DNA of 40,498 nucleotides from Cloacibacterium sp. (GTDB lineage Bacteria; Bacteroidota; Bacteroidia; Flavobacteriales; Weeksellaceae): NCBI GenBank assembly GCA_017995195.1, contig JAGOJI010000008.1, positions 1 to 40,498 of the forward strand, read 5' to 3'. Shown piece by piece: positions 23,831 to 32,225 of this stretch (position 1 is its first letter; each line of letters starts with the position of its first letter). The notes under the pieces were generated by a model. It saw only the letters and a program-made list of their open reading frames with translations, ran no database searches and was not told where the DNA came from. The position numbers and the translations under genes were made by a program.

Positions 23831-25915
23831 TTAATAATCTGTTTTATGCTTTGTATTTTTTACCTCACTAAGCTGTTGTTTTTCTAACTTAAGTAAAAAT
23901 GCGTATTCTAAAGCGTCTTCCTTCAAACTCTCGAATCTTCCGCTGGCTCCGCCGTGTCCGGATTTCATATCGGTTTTGAAAAGAAGAAGATTCTTATCGG
24001 TTTTCAATTCCCTTAGTTTAGCAACCCATTTGGCAGGTTCCCAATATTGCACCTGACTGTCGTGCAAACCTGTAGTTACCAACAGATTAGGATAATCTTT
24101 TGCCTCTACATTATCATACGGAGAATAGGATTTCATATAATGATAATATTCTTCCTCGTTCGGGTTACCCCATTCATCGTATTCTCCGGTGGTAAGAGGT
24201 ATGGTATCGTCCAACATTGTAGTTACCACATCTACAAACGGCACCTGCGACACAATCCCGTTGAATAACTGAGGGGCAAAGTTCATCACTGCTCCTACCA
24301 GCAAACCTCCTGCACTTCCTCCCATAGCGTAAAGATGTTTTGATGAGGTATAGTTTTCTTTAATCAAATATTGTGCAGCATCTATAAAATCGAAAAAGGT
24401 ATTTTTCTTTTGCAACATTTTCCCGTCTTCGTACCATTCTCTTCCCAGATATTCTCCTCCCCTGATATGAGCAATGGCATAGATAAATCCCCGATCCAAA
24501 AGTGACAACCTCACATTGGAAAAAGCCGCATCTACAGTATGCCCATAGCTGCCATAACCATAAAGAAGCAACGGTGTTTGGGGAGACTTGGGTGTGTTTT
24601 TGTGATACACCAAAGAAATCGGGATTTTTTTACCATCTCTCGCTTTTGCCCAAATGCGTTCGGAGGTGTAGTTGTAGATCGAAAAATCACCTCCTAAAAC
24701 TTCTTGTTGCTTAAGAAGTGTCGTGGTTTTTTCTTTCATATCATATTCCAAGGTGCTGCTCGGCCGGGTTAAAGAAGTATAGCCAAAACGCAAAAGATGC
24801 GTATCGAACTCCAAATTGAGCCCAATATAAGCCGTGTAGGTAGGATCGGAAAATGGTAAATACCACGTATTGCCGGTTTTATTGTGAATAATATTGATAT
24901 TCAAAAGACCATTGATACGCTCTTCTACGACCAAATAATCTTTAAAAATTTCAAAACCTTCCAGTAGAACATCTTCGCGATGCGGAATAATTTCTATCCA
25001 ATTTTCTTTTTCGGTTTTATGAACAGAGGTTTTCATGAGCTTAAAATTGGTAGCTTCTCCTTCATTGGTCATGATATAGAAATCGTCTTCGAAATGCTCT
25101 ACGGCGTATTCCAAATCTTCTTCGCGGGGTTGTATGATTTTCCATTCCGCTAAAACATCATCTGCAGGAATATAACGGTGCTCATCTGAAATTGTACTAC
25201 TGCTCGCAATAAAGATGTATTGAAGTGATTTTGTTTTGTAGACATTCACATCAAAAGTTTCATCTTCTTCATGAAAAACCAAAACATCCTCACAGGGAGA
25301 AGTTCCCAGTTGATGTCGATAGATTTGAAACGCCCGCAGCGTTTCATCTTTTCTAATGTAAAAAAAGTGCTGATTATCATTTGCCCAAACGGTTTTTCCC
25401 GTGGTATTTTCTATTTTTTCATCAAAATTTTTACCCGTTTCCAAGTCCCTTATGTAGATGGTATAGATTCTCCTTCCCGTAGTATCTTCTGAGTATGTAC
25501 CCAACTTATTGTTCGGAGAAACCGACATACTCCCCACATCATAAAAATCGTATCCTTCTGCCAAAACATTTACATCTAGCATCAACTCCTCTCGGTTATC
25601 CATAGAAAGATGCTTTCTGAAGAACAAAGGATATTCCTTTCCTTTTTCGTATTTTACAATGTACCAATATTCATTGAAGAAATAAGGTAAACTCTCGTCG
25701 TCCTCCTTGTAGCGAGCCTTCATTTCATCAAACAATTGCTGTTGAAGTTCTTGGGTATCTTCCATCACTTCGTCGCAATAGGCATTTTCTTCATTCAAAT
25801 ATTCAATGACTTCGGGGTTCTCTCTTTCGTTGAGCCAATAATAATTATCAATACGTTTATCACCGTGAGCGATAAGGGTTTTAGGATTTTTTTTTGCTTT
25901 TGGAGCTATTTTCAT
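23831..25915 (-). CDS. ptrB: Oligopeptidase B (S9 family serine peptidase)
   Basis: 694 residues, the usual size. An N-terminal seven-bladed propeller (about 70-400) is followed by an alpha/beta-hydrolase domain. The catalytic triad is visible: S534 in MGGSAGGLLVG, D619 in TGLHDSQVQYWEPAKW and H654 in SGHGGASGRF. Oligopeptidase B cuts small peptides after Arg or Lys. No signal peptide is seen, so it should act in the cytosol. Acid residues near 614 onward would give the basic-residue preference, but I cannot confirm that from sequence alone. It shares a transcript with the small gene downstream. Confidence 0.92.
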   Translation of the reverse strand: MKIAPKAKKNPKTLIAHGDKRIDNYYWLNERENPEVIEYLNEENAYCDEVMEDTQELQQQLFDEMKARYKEDDESLPYFFNEYWYIVKYEKGKEYPLFFRKHLSMDNREELMLDVNVLAEGYDFYDVGSMSVSPNNKLGTYSEDTTGRRIYTIYIRDLETGKNFDEKIENTTGKTVWANDNQHFFYIRKDETLRAFQIYRHQLGTSPCEDVLVFHEEDETFDVNVYKTKSLQYIFIASSSTISDEHRYIPADDVLAEWKIIQPREEDLEYAVEHFEDDFYIMTNEGEATNFKLMKTSVHKTEKENWIEIIPHREDVLLEGFEIFKDYLVVEERINGLLNINIIHNKTGNTWYLPFSDPTYTAYIGLNLEFDTHLLRFGYTSLTRPSSTLEYDMKEKTTTLLKQQEVLGGDFSIYNYTSERIWAKARDGKKIPISLVYHKNTPKSPQTPLLLYGYGSYGHTVDAAFSNVRLSLLDRGFIYAIAHIRGGEYLGREWYEDGKMLQKKNTFFDFIDAAQYLIKENYTSSKHLYAMGGSAGGLLVGAVMNFAPQLFNGIVSQVPFVDVVTTMLDDTIPLTTGEYDEWGNPNEEEYYHYMKSYSPYDNVEAKDYPNLLVTTGLHDSQVQYWEPAKWVAKLRELKTDKNLLLFKTDMKSGHGGASGRFESLKEDALEYAFLLKLEKQQLSEVKNTKHKTDY

Positions 25916-25939
25916 TTGCTTATTGTTTATTTTCTTCCT

Positions 25940-25996
25940 AACCTTGAAAGGTTTCGGGTTTCAATTATTAATTATTGCCAAAATTTCATTTTGGCA
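25940..25996. other. Two palindromes upstream of the oligopeptidase B gene
   Basis: AACCTTgaAAGGTT (25940-25953) and TGCCAAAA-tttca-TTTTGGCA (25976-25996) lie in the 103-base gap between the end of the DUF2490 gene and the start of ptrB. Neither is followed by a good T-run. The second may end DUF2490 transcription weakly or act as an operator for ptrB. Confidence 0.35.
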
Positions 25997-26018
25997 TAGG
26001 CGTTATGTATATTTAATC

Positions 26019-26756
26019 CTAATCAAGATTAATTTTGTGATATAAAGTAAGACGGACAATATCGCGATCGAAAAACTGATTACCTGCCGATCTTTGTTGG
26101 TACCAATTGATATAACTCAGCTCTATTGAAACATTTTTGTTGATTTCCTGCTCCAAAGCTGCATAAAATCTGTTTTGATCGAACTGATTATACACAACGC
26201 TTTCTCCTCCATTTATCATTAATTCATCTCCTATCTTCACAATGGTTTGAGGATTCCGATCATCTTTTCTCAATTTAAAACTCGCCTGAAGCCTATACCT
26301 GAATCTAAAGTTAAAATTATACCCATCTTGCAATATTTTACCATCGTTTTTATGAATATACCGCTCTTCTACCCGAATCCTCTGCTGAAGGGCAAACCTC
26401 TTGGTAAAAGAATTGGTATAGGCAATTTCCTGAAATGGTCTTATTTCAGGAACTATAAATGATGAAGTTGAGTTGGGGTCTTGTGGACTTTGCAAAAAAT
26501 ACGTGAGTCCAAGAGCCATATCCAGATTAGGAAAGGCTTTATAGTGCAAGTGGGTATGAGTAACCAACTGATGCTGACTATTGTTCTTAAAAAACCTTCT
26601 GTTTTCTACTTCATTGTGCCATACCCATTTTTTATTGAATGAAATCTGATTGTAATATCTCAGCCAATACAATTCCTGATGAGACACCGATTTTTGTGCT
26701 TTCACTACAAAAAACTGCATCAATAAAAAAAGCAGTAGATTTTTTTTCATCCTCAT
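26019..26756 (-). CDS. DUF2490 outer-membrane protein
   Basis: 245 residues. The signal peptide ends at VKAQ (about residue 21; either ATG 26756 or 26750 can start it). The mature part alternates polar and aromatic residues in short strands and ends in a hydrophobic strand (RLTLYHKINLD), as in small outer-membrane beta-barrels. Blocks HQELYWLRYYNQISFNKKW, HNEVENRRFF and RIRVEERYIHKNDG match the DUF2490 family of Bacteroidota, whose function is unknown. It is separated from hemD by 78 bases that contain a strong terminator and no recognisable promoter. Confidence 0.85.
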   Translation of the reverse strand: MRMKKNLLLFLLMQFFVVKAQKSVSHQELYWLRYYNQISFNKKWVWHNEVENRRFFKNNSQHQLVTHTHLHYKAFPNLDMALGLTYFLQSPQDPNSTSSFIVPEIRPFQEIAYTNSFTKRFALQQRIRVEERYIHKNDGKILQDGYNFNFRFRYRLQASFKLRKDDRNPQTIVKIGDELMINGGESVVYNQFDQNRFYAALEQEINKNVSIELSYINWYQQRSAGNQFFDRDIVRLTLYHKINLD

Positions 26757-26778
26757 TCTGTTATTTTTTCTGACAAAA

Positions 26779-26805
26779 AAACCACCAATCCCGGATTGAT
26801 GGTTT
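26779..26805 (-). terminator. Intrinsic terminator after hemD
   Basis: On the minus strand AAACCATCAATCC pairs with GGATTGGTGGTTT over 13 positions (one G-U pair), followed by TTTTTTTG. It ends the DUF4271-hemD transcript just upstream of the DUF2490 gene. Confidence 0.8.
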
Positions 26806-26834
26806 ATATTCTAATTTTAGTTCTAATTATTTAG

Positions 26835-27581
26835 TTACTTATTGCTTGCTCTCACAAATTTTTCTACTGCCATAGTCATAGAAGGGATATCCTTTGTAGG
26901 AGCCATAACATCTACCCTCAAGCCTGCTTCTTCTGCTGCTTGCTGAGTACCTAAACCAAAGACTGCAATTTTGGTATCTTCTTGCTTAAATCCTTCAAAA
27001 TTTTTGAATAAGGATTTTATTCCTTGTGGACTAAAAAACACCAACATATCATAATCTTCAATTTTTATGTCGGACAAATCACTACAAACGGTTTTGTACA
27101 TTATCGCTTTAGACCATTCTATACCCGCCTGATCGAGTACTCTTGGAACATCTTCCCCCATAACATCGGAGCAAGGTAAAAGATATCGTTCTGATGGATA
27201 CTTCTTGAACAAAGGCAATAAATCAGTCATTGTTTTCTCGCCGAAACTTATTTTTCTCTTACGGTAAACAATATGCTTCTGAAGATAGTTGGCTACCGCT
27301 TCCGACTGGCAAATATACCGCATACTGTCCGGAACCTGAAACCTCATTTCTTCGGTCAACCTAAAGTAGTGGTCAATAGCATTTTTACTCGTAAAAATAA
27401 TCCCCGTAAACTGTGCAAGATCAATCTTCTGCGTTCTGAACTCCTTTGCGTCCACTCCCTGAACCTGAATAAATTGACGAAACTCAATTTTCACCTTTTC
27501 CTTTTTGGCGATTTCCAAATATGGCGAAGATTCACTATTCGGAGCAGGTTGCGACACCAATATAGATTTGATTTTCATCAC
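26835..27581 (-). CDS. hemD: Uroporphyrinogen-III synthase
   Basis: 248 residues. Closes the linear tetrapyrrole hydroxymethylbilane to uroporphyrinogen III in heme synthesis. HemD proteins are poorly conserved; the call rests on the two-domain layout and the blocks GIIFTSKNAIDHYF (about 60-73), YICQSEAVANYL (about 88-99), LLPCSDVMGEDVPRVL and LVFFSPQGIKSLF, with the final AVFGLGTQQAAEEAG. The linkage to DUF4271 is common in Flavobacteriia. The first two codons are both ATG, so the start may be 27581 or 27578. Heme supply fits the heme-rich act operon of the same window. Confidence 0.9.
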   Translation of the reverse strand: MMKIKSILVSQPAPNSESSPYLEIAKKEKVKIEFRQFIQVQGVDAKEFRTQKIDLAQFTGIIFTSKNAIDHYFRLTEEMRFQVPDSMRYICQSEAVANYLQKHIVYRKRKISFGEKTMTDLLPLFKKYPSERYLLPCSDVMGEDVPRVLDQAGIEWSKAIMYKTVCSDLSDIKIEDYDMLVFFSPQGIKSLFKNFEGFKQEDTKIAVFGLGTQQAAEEAGLRVDVMAPTKDIPSMTMAVEKFVRASNK

Positions 27582-27599
27582 TATTTTCTTTGCTAATAT

Positions 27600-28244
27600 T
27601 TATATAAATAAAAATTTCCAAAGTGCCAGAGCCGGCAAAATTTGGAATGTGCAAATATACAAAATTTTATAATACCAATCTTCCGGCAAAGGCTGCTGAC
27701 GATGGAAAGCATAGTAAAACATTTTGAAAACAGCAAGAAAAGTCACCAAAATCAAATAATAATTGAAAATAGCTAGCCTATTGATGTAAAAATAATAATG
27801 AGCTAAAGATAAGATGATTAAAATCAGGGATAGAACAAAATAAAACTTCTGTGCCGCAAATCCAAAATCCTGCATTTTTTTGAAACTGCCAATACTTGCA
27901 AAAAACAAATACGTCAACAAAAACCTTACTCCATAATACAACAATAGCACCACGAGCATAAATCCCATTTTATTGAAGGTATAGCCCCCAAAAGACAAAT
28001 ATTCTGTCACAAAACGAGGCACCACGGGAATATACTGAGAAAAAAGAACAGAAAATGTAATACAATATGCCACACTAATAATGAGCCAACTCAAGAATAC
28101 ATTAGCCGCTTCCGAATAACTCTGAATTACAAATTCCGACAAAGAAATGTTCCTTTGCAAAGTTTTGAACATAATGAGGTACACTAAACCCACTCCCATC
28201 AAGGCAAAGATAACCCAGTCATTATTTTCGACAATTCTTATCAC
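27600..28244 (-). CDS. DUF4271 membrane protein
   Basis: About 214 residues if started at the GTG at 28244 (MIRIVENNDWVIF). An ATG at 28313 is in frame and would add 23 residues, but it lies upstream of an excellent promoter (-7 box 28266-28259), so it would not be on that transcript. The protein has five or six hydrophobic helices (for example WVIFALMGVGLVYLIMF, FLSWLIISVAYCITF, MLVVLLLYYGVRFLL, FVLSLILIILSLAHYYF). It belongs to a Bacteroidota family of unknown function normally found beside hemD. The leader would be only about 8 bases, close to leaderless. Confidence 0.8.
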   Translation of the reverse strand: MIRIVENNDWVIFALMGVGLVYLIMFKTLQRNISLSEFVIQSYSEAANVFLSWLIISVAYCITFSVLFSQYIPVVPRFVTEYLSFGGYTFNKMGFMLVVLLLYYGVRFLLTYLFFASIGSFKKMQDFGFAAQKFYFVLSLILIILSLAHYYFYINRLAIFNYYLILVTFLAVFKMFYYAFHRQQPLPEDWYYKILYICTFQILPALALWKFLFI

Positions 28245-28258
28245 AAATAGTTTTTTCG

Positions 28259-28286
28259 CAAAAATAAGGTTTTTTAACCTTCCAAA
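28259..28286 (-). promoter_or_regulatory. Promoter of the DUF4271-hemD transcript
   Basis: Minus-strand -7 TATTTTTG (28266-28259) with -33 TTTG (28286-28283) and a 16-base spacer. It sits inside the region that the longer DUF4271 reading would translate and so decides against that start. Confidence 0.65.
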
Positions 28287-28320
28287 TCGAAAATTTAAAG
28301 ATTCAAGATTCAAAAAAGAT

Positions 28321-28328
28321 TATCTTTG
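28321..28328 (+). promoter_or_regulatory. -7 element for the glycosyltransferase operon
   Basis: TATCTTTG fits TAnnTTTG. It overlaps an in-frame TTG at 28326 and so supports the ATG at 28344 as the true start; the leader would be about 10 bases. Confidence 0.6.
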
Positions 28329-28343
28329 CCCATTGATTTTACA

Positions 28344-29060
28344 ATGAAGAAACTCGTCATCATACCTACCTACAACGAAAAAGAAAATATCCGAAGCATT
28401 ATATCGGCTGTTCTTTCTATGGAACAGAACTTTCACATATTGGTGGTAGATGACTCCTCGCCCGATGGAACTGCTGAAATCGTAAAACAAATGCAACACG
28501 AGTTTCCGCACCACCTCCATCTCTCTATAAGAAAAACAAAAGACGGGCTGGGAAAGGCATATATCCACGGTTTTAAATGGGCATTGCAAAACCAATACGA
28601 CTACATTTTCGAAATGGATGCCGATTTTTCGCACAACCCAAACGATTTACAAAAATTATTCAACGCATGTCTGCAAGCAGACATGTCCATTGGTTCGCGT
28701 TACTGCAAAGGTGTAAACGTAGTTAACTGGCCTATGAGCAGGGTTTTGTTGTCTTACTTCGCCTCGAAGTATGTTCGTTTTATATTAGGAATTCCTGTGC
28801 ACGACACCACAGCAGGCTTTGTATGCTTCTCCAAAAAAGCATTAGAAAGCATAGGGTTAGACAAAATAAAACTCAAAGGCTACGGTTTTCAGGTAGAAAT
28901 GAAATATCGGGCTTTCAAAAAAGGTCTGAAAATTGTAGAAGTTCCTATTATATTCACCGACAGAACACGAGGCGAGTCTAAAATGAACGGCGGAATCATT
29001 AAAGAAGCCGTTTTTGGAGTTATTGAACTCAAGTTGAAATCACTATTGGGAAAATTGTAA
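28344..29060 (+). CDS. Family 2 glycosyltransferase, polyprenol-phosphate sugar transferase type
   Basis: 238 residues, starting MKKLVIIPTYNEKENI, the classical GT2 opening. The nucleotide-binding DDSSPDGT (36-43) and the metal-binding D92-A-D94 (EMDADFSHNP) are present, followed by GSRYCKGVNVVNWP, DTTAGFVCFSK and the family end RTRGESKMNGGI. This pattern is that of dolichol- or polyprenol-phosphate mannosyltransferases without C-terminal membrane helices. It probably charges a polyprenyl phosphate with a hexose at the inner membrane; the sugar is not determined by the sequence. First gene of a plus-strand cluster through lptF. Confidence 0.88.
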   Translation: MKKLVIIPTYNEKENIRSIISAVLSMEQNFHILVVDDSSPDGTAEIVKQMQHEFPHHLHLSIRKTKDGLGKAYIHGFKWALQNQYDYIFEMDADFSHNPNDLQKLFNACLQADMSIGSRYCKGVNVVNWPMSRVLLSYFASKYVRFILGIPVHDTTAGFVCFSKKALESIGLDKIKLKGYGFQVEMKYRAFKKGLKIVEVPIIFTDRTRGESKMNGGIIKEAVFGVIELKLKSLLGKL

Positions 29061-29087
29061 CCAGTACGGAAGTTGTTTAAAATAAAA

Positions 29088-29462
29088 ATGATACGTTTGA
29101 AATTCATTATTGGTATTCTCATATTGGTCTTTATCTCGTGCAGCAAACCTGTCGACGAGCCTGAAAATCTTTTGAATAAAGATAAAATGGCGGAAATTAT
29201 TGCAGATTTTGCTATTTACGACCAATCTTATGTGATTAGTCCCAATATAGATTTGGAAAACTCCACCCGTTTTGTTTTAAAAAAACACAACATCAAGGGT
29301 TCGGATTTTAAAAACAGTTACACATACTACCTTTCGAGCCCTTCTTCGTTAGATGACATATACGACAGGGCCCAAAAAATTATTTTGGAGAAAGACCCAA
29401 AAATGAAAGATTTTTTAGAAAAAAAGAAAAAAGAAAATGCCCAACGGGCAACCGAAAAATAA
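29088..29462 (+). CDS. DUF4296 lipoprotein
   Basis: 124 residues from the ATG at 29088. The N-terminus MIRLKFIIGILILVFISCSK is a lipoprotein signal with Cys18 as lipidation site. The mature part has the DUF4296 block LLNKDKMAEIIADFAIYDQS and ends in a Lys/Glu-rich tail (FLEKKKKENAQRATEK). A TTG at 29073 could add five residues ahead of the signal but is less likely. The function of the family is unknown. It ends one base before the tgt start codon, so co-translation with tgt is likely. Confidence 0.85.
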   Translation: MIRLKFIIGILILVFISCSKPVDEPENLLNKDKMAEIIADFAIYDQSYVISPNIDLENSTRFVLKKHNIKGSDFKNSYTYYLSSPSSLDDIYDRAQKIILEKDPKMKDFLEKKKKENAQRATEK

Positions 29463-29463
29463 T

Positions 29464-30600
29464 ATGATGTCTCACTTTTTTGAAATAGAAAAAAACACCG
29501 ATCAAAAAGCCCGTGCAGGAGTTATAACGACCGACCACGGCAAAATACAAACCCCTATTTTTATGCCTGTAGGAACGGTTGCCAGTGTAAAAACAGTACA
29601 CCAAAGAGAACTAAAAGAAGACATAAAAGCACAGATTATTTTAGGAAATACCTACCACCTCTATCTGCGTCCCGGTATGGAAATCATGCAACAAGCAGGC
29701 GGGCTTCATTCCTTTATGAATTGGGATTTACCCATTCTTACAGATAGTGGCGGCTATCAGGTGTTTTCCCTTTCTTCCAGCAGAAAAATGAGCGAAGAAG
29801 GTGTAAAATTCAAATCGCATATCGACGGAAGTGCCCTGTTTATTTCGCCCGAGAAATCCATGGAGATCCAAAGGCAGATAGGTGCCGATATTTTTATGGC
29901 GTTCGATGAGTGCACGCCTTATCCTTGCGAATACAATCAGGCAAAACTTTCGATGGAACTTACGCATCGTTGGCTAAAAAGGTGTATCGACTATTGCAAT
30001 GAGCATCCGGAACTTTACCAACACAAGCAACATCTTTTCCCTATTGTACAAGGTTCTACATATGCCGATTTAAGAAAAATATCGGCAGAAGCCATCGCAG
30101 AAACTAATTGCTCGGGAAATGCCATCGGTGGACTTAGTGTAGGAGAACCCGAAGAAGAAATGTACCGAATTACCGACATTGTTACCGATATTCTCCCTAA
30201 AGAAAAACCAAGATATTTGATGGGCGTAGGCACACCTTGGAACATTTTGGAAAGTATAGGATTGGGAATTGACATGATGGACTGTGTAATGCCTACGCGA
30301 AACGCCCGAAACGCAATGCTCTTTACATGGAATGGTGTAATGAACATGAAAAACGAAAAATGGAAAAATGATTTTTCACCGTTAGACGAGTGGGGCACAA
30401 GTTTTGTAGACCAAGAGTACTCCAAAGCTTATGTAAGGCATTTGTTTGTAGCAAAAGAATATTTAGGAAAGCAAATTGCATCTATTCACAATCTGGCTTT
30501 TTATTTGGATTTAGTAAAAGTTGCCAGAGAGCATATTGTAGCAGGAGATTTCTATGAGTGGAAAGAGCAAATTATTCCACAACTTAGACAAAGGTTGTAG
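29464..30600 (+). CDS. tgt: tRNA-guanine(34) transglycosylase, lacking the zinc-site cysteines
   Basis: 378 residues from ATG 29464 (an in-frame ATG at 29437 would overlap the previous gene). Replaces guanine 34 with preQ1 in tRNAs with GUN anticodons, a step to queuosine. Catalytic residues are D94 (LTDSGGYQVFS) and nucleophile D273 (MMDCVMPTRNARN); GGLSVGEP (222-229) shapes the base pocket. In most bacterial enzymes the next segment carries a CxCxxC zinc site closed by a His about 25 residues later. Here residues 304-328 read FSPLDEWGTSFVD...YSKAYVRHLF with no Cys at all, while the His (H342 in IHN) remains. So the enzyme probably lacks the structural zinc. I recall the same in other Bacteroidota. 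Confidence 0.93.
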   Translation: MMSHFFEIEKNTDQKARAGVITTDHGKIQTPIFMPVGTVASVKTVHQRELKEDIKAQIILGNTYHLYLRPGMEIMQQAGGLHSFMNWDLPILTDSGGYQVFSLSSSRKMSEEGVKFKSHIDGSALFISPEKSMEIQRQIGADIFMAFDECTPYPCEYNQAKLSMELTHRWLKRCIDYCNEHPELYQHKQHLFPIVQGSTYADLRKISAEAIAETNCSGNAIGGLSVGEPEEEMYRITDIVTDILPKEKPRYLMGVGTPWNILESIGLGIDMMDCVMPTRNARNAMLFTWNGVMNMKNEKWKNDFSPLDEWGTSFVDQEYSKAYVRHLFVAKEYLGKQIASIHNLAFYLDLVKVAREHIVAGDFYEWKEQIIPQLRQRL

Positions 30601-30650
30601 TTTTTTTTAATCAAAATCATCACGAAAAGCCTCAGTCAAACGACTAAACA

Positions 30651-31745
30651 ATGAAAATATTAGACCGATATATCATCAAAAAATACATAGGCACCTTAGG
30701 TTTCATGTTGCTGTTGCTGAGCATAATTGTGGTGGTGATTGATGTGCAATCTAAAACTCCGAGAATTGAGAGCAACGGATATACGGTAGGCTATTTTCTT
30801 TTGCACTTCTACCCTTATTGGATGCTGAGCTTGCTTATTACCTTCATGTCTATTCTGGTGTTTATTTCGGTGATCTTCTTCACTTCTCGTATTGCCAACA
30901 ACACCGAAATTGTAGCCTACATAAGCAGTGGAGCAAGTTTTCATCGTTTTGCCAAACCTTATCTCTATGCTGCTTTATTTTTAGCAATGGTAGCACTAAC
31001 AGTGAATCATTTTATTTTACCTTGGTCGAACATCAAAAAAAATGAACTTATTATCTACACCATGTCAAGTTCGAACAAAGAAAAATATATTGCCAACACT
31101 CCTATTTCTACACAACTTTCTCCTACGGAATACCTCTTTATCAACAGCTACAACAGGCAAAACAAAAGAGGATCCGGCTATATGTACCAAAAATTTGATA
31201 AAAACCGAAAACTGGTGTATCAACTACTGGCATCGGAGGTTTCTTGGGACGAAAAAGCGAATCATTTCGTAGTGAACAACTACACCGAGAGAACCGCAGG
31301 AAAAAATGATACAGAAATTTTGGGACATGGCGATAAGAAAATTCAGGATTTTAAATTACACCCCGAGGAACTTTTCCCTAACGATTTACAGGCAGAGAAC
31401 AAAACAACGCCGGAACTCATCAAATTCATCAATCGGGAGAAAAACAAAGGAAACGGCGACCTCAATACTTACCTCAACGAGCTGTACCAAAGAACTTCTA
31501 TGCCTATTTCCATTATTATATTAACTTTTTTGGCACTATCGCTTTCTTCTCAAAAGAAAAGAGGTGGTTTGGGACTCAATTTGGCACTGGGCATCGCTTT
31601 GGCTTTTGCATTCATTTTTTCCTTCGAGGTGCTTAAAGTTGTTTCTGCCAACAGAACTATACATCCGCTTTTAGCCATGTGGCTCCCCAATATTGTATTT
31701 GGACCTCTGGCAGGATATCTTTATATAAAAAGGGCAAACCAGTAA
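30651..31745 (+). CDS. LptF/LptG-family lipopolysaccharide export permease
   Basis: 364 residues with the YjgP/YjgQ layout: an N-terminal MKILDRYIIKKYIGTLGF, three helices (about 13-32, 58-80, 100-118), a large periplasmic beta-jellyroll-like domain (about 125-270) and three C-terminal helices (MPISIIILTFLALSLSS, LGLNLALGIALAFAFIF, LLAMWLPNIVFGPLAGY). Together with LptB it extracts lipopolysaccharide from the inner membrane. LptF and LptG cannot be told apart here and no second copy is in the window. It lies 50 bases after tgt. Confidence 0.9.
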   Translation: MKILDRYIIKKYIGTLGFMLLLLSIIVVVIDVQSKTPRIESNGYTVGYFLLHFYPYWMLSLLITFMSILVFISVIFFTSRIANNTEIVAYISSGASFHRFAKPYLYAALFLAMVALTVNHFILPWSNIKKNELIIYTMSSSNKEKYIANTPISTQLSPTEYLFINSYNRQNKRGSGYMYQKFDKNRKLVYQLLASEVSWDEKANHFVVNNYTERTAGKNDTEILGHGDKKIQDFKLHPEELFPNDLQAENKTTPELIKFINREKNKGNGDLNTYLNELYQRTSMPISIIILTFLALSLSSQKKRGGLGLNLALGIALAFAFIFSFEVLKVVSANRTIHPLLAMWLPNIVFGPLAGYLYIKRANQ

Positions 31746-31756
31746 AAAAAAATGGT

Positions 31757-32200
31757 CTAAAAGACTACACAGAACCCAATTCCTGCATATTTTTTTTGAT
31801 CAAATGAGTTTCTTTGGAGTATAGGATAAAACGATATTTTATTTTTCAATTTTTCTGCACGTTCCGCATTTTTAGAAGAAGCCACCCAAAAAGGAACAGA
31901 AACCAATCCTGTTAAAATGCCTACCACAACAATACCTCCTCCTATAATAACTTCTTCCAACCCGTCTATCAAACCCTTTCTCTCATTATGGCTTATAATA
32001 TTTCCTACAACTATACCACTTACAATCAAACCACCTGAAGTATAACTCAATATTTTAGCCGTTCTTTTTTGGCGAATCGATTTCTCCAAATATCCGTTAT
32101 AAAGAGAGTTCGACTCCTCTTGTACCTTCAAACTGTCTTGAATTTGTGCCCGAAAAAACCCGCAAAGCAACAAGGATATTATTAAAACTAATTTTGTCAT
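31757..32200 (-). CDS. Small exported membrane protein of unknown function
   Basis: 147 residues. A signal peptide (MTKLVLIISLLLCGFFRAQ) is followed by a short polar stretch and two hydrophobic helices (ILSYTSGGLIVSGIVVGNII and VIIGGGIVVVGILTGLVSVPFWVAS) and then NAERAEKLKNKISFYPI. The pattern recalls small Bacteroidota envelope proteins with a Gly-rich helix pair, but I do not recognise a named family. It runs convergent to the LptF gene, with only 11 bases between the stop codons. Confidence 0.7.
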   Translation of the reverse strand: MTKLVLIISLLLCGFFRAQIQDSLKVQEESNSLYNGYLEKSIRQKRTAKILSYTSGGLIVSGIVVGNIISHNERKGLIDGLEEVIIGGGIVVVGILTGLVSVPFWVASSKNAERAEKLKNKISFYPILQRNSFDQKKYAGIGFCVVF

Positions 32201-32225
32201 AAGATTATGTTTACATCAAAGACAG

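Noticed and set aside
31746-31770. Terminator after the small membrane protein gene at 31757
   Set aside because: There is a T-run on the minus strand, but the stem (GTCT/AGAC) is only 4 bp and includes the stop codon; too weak to call.
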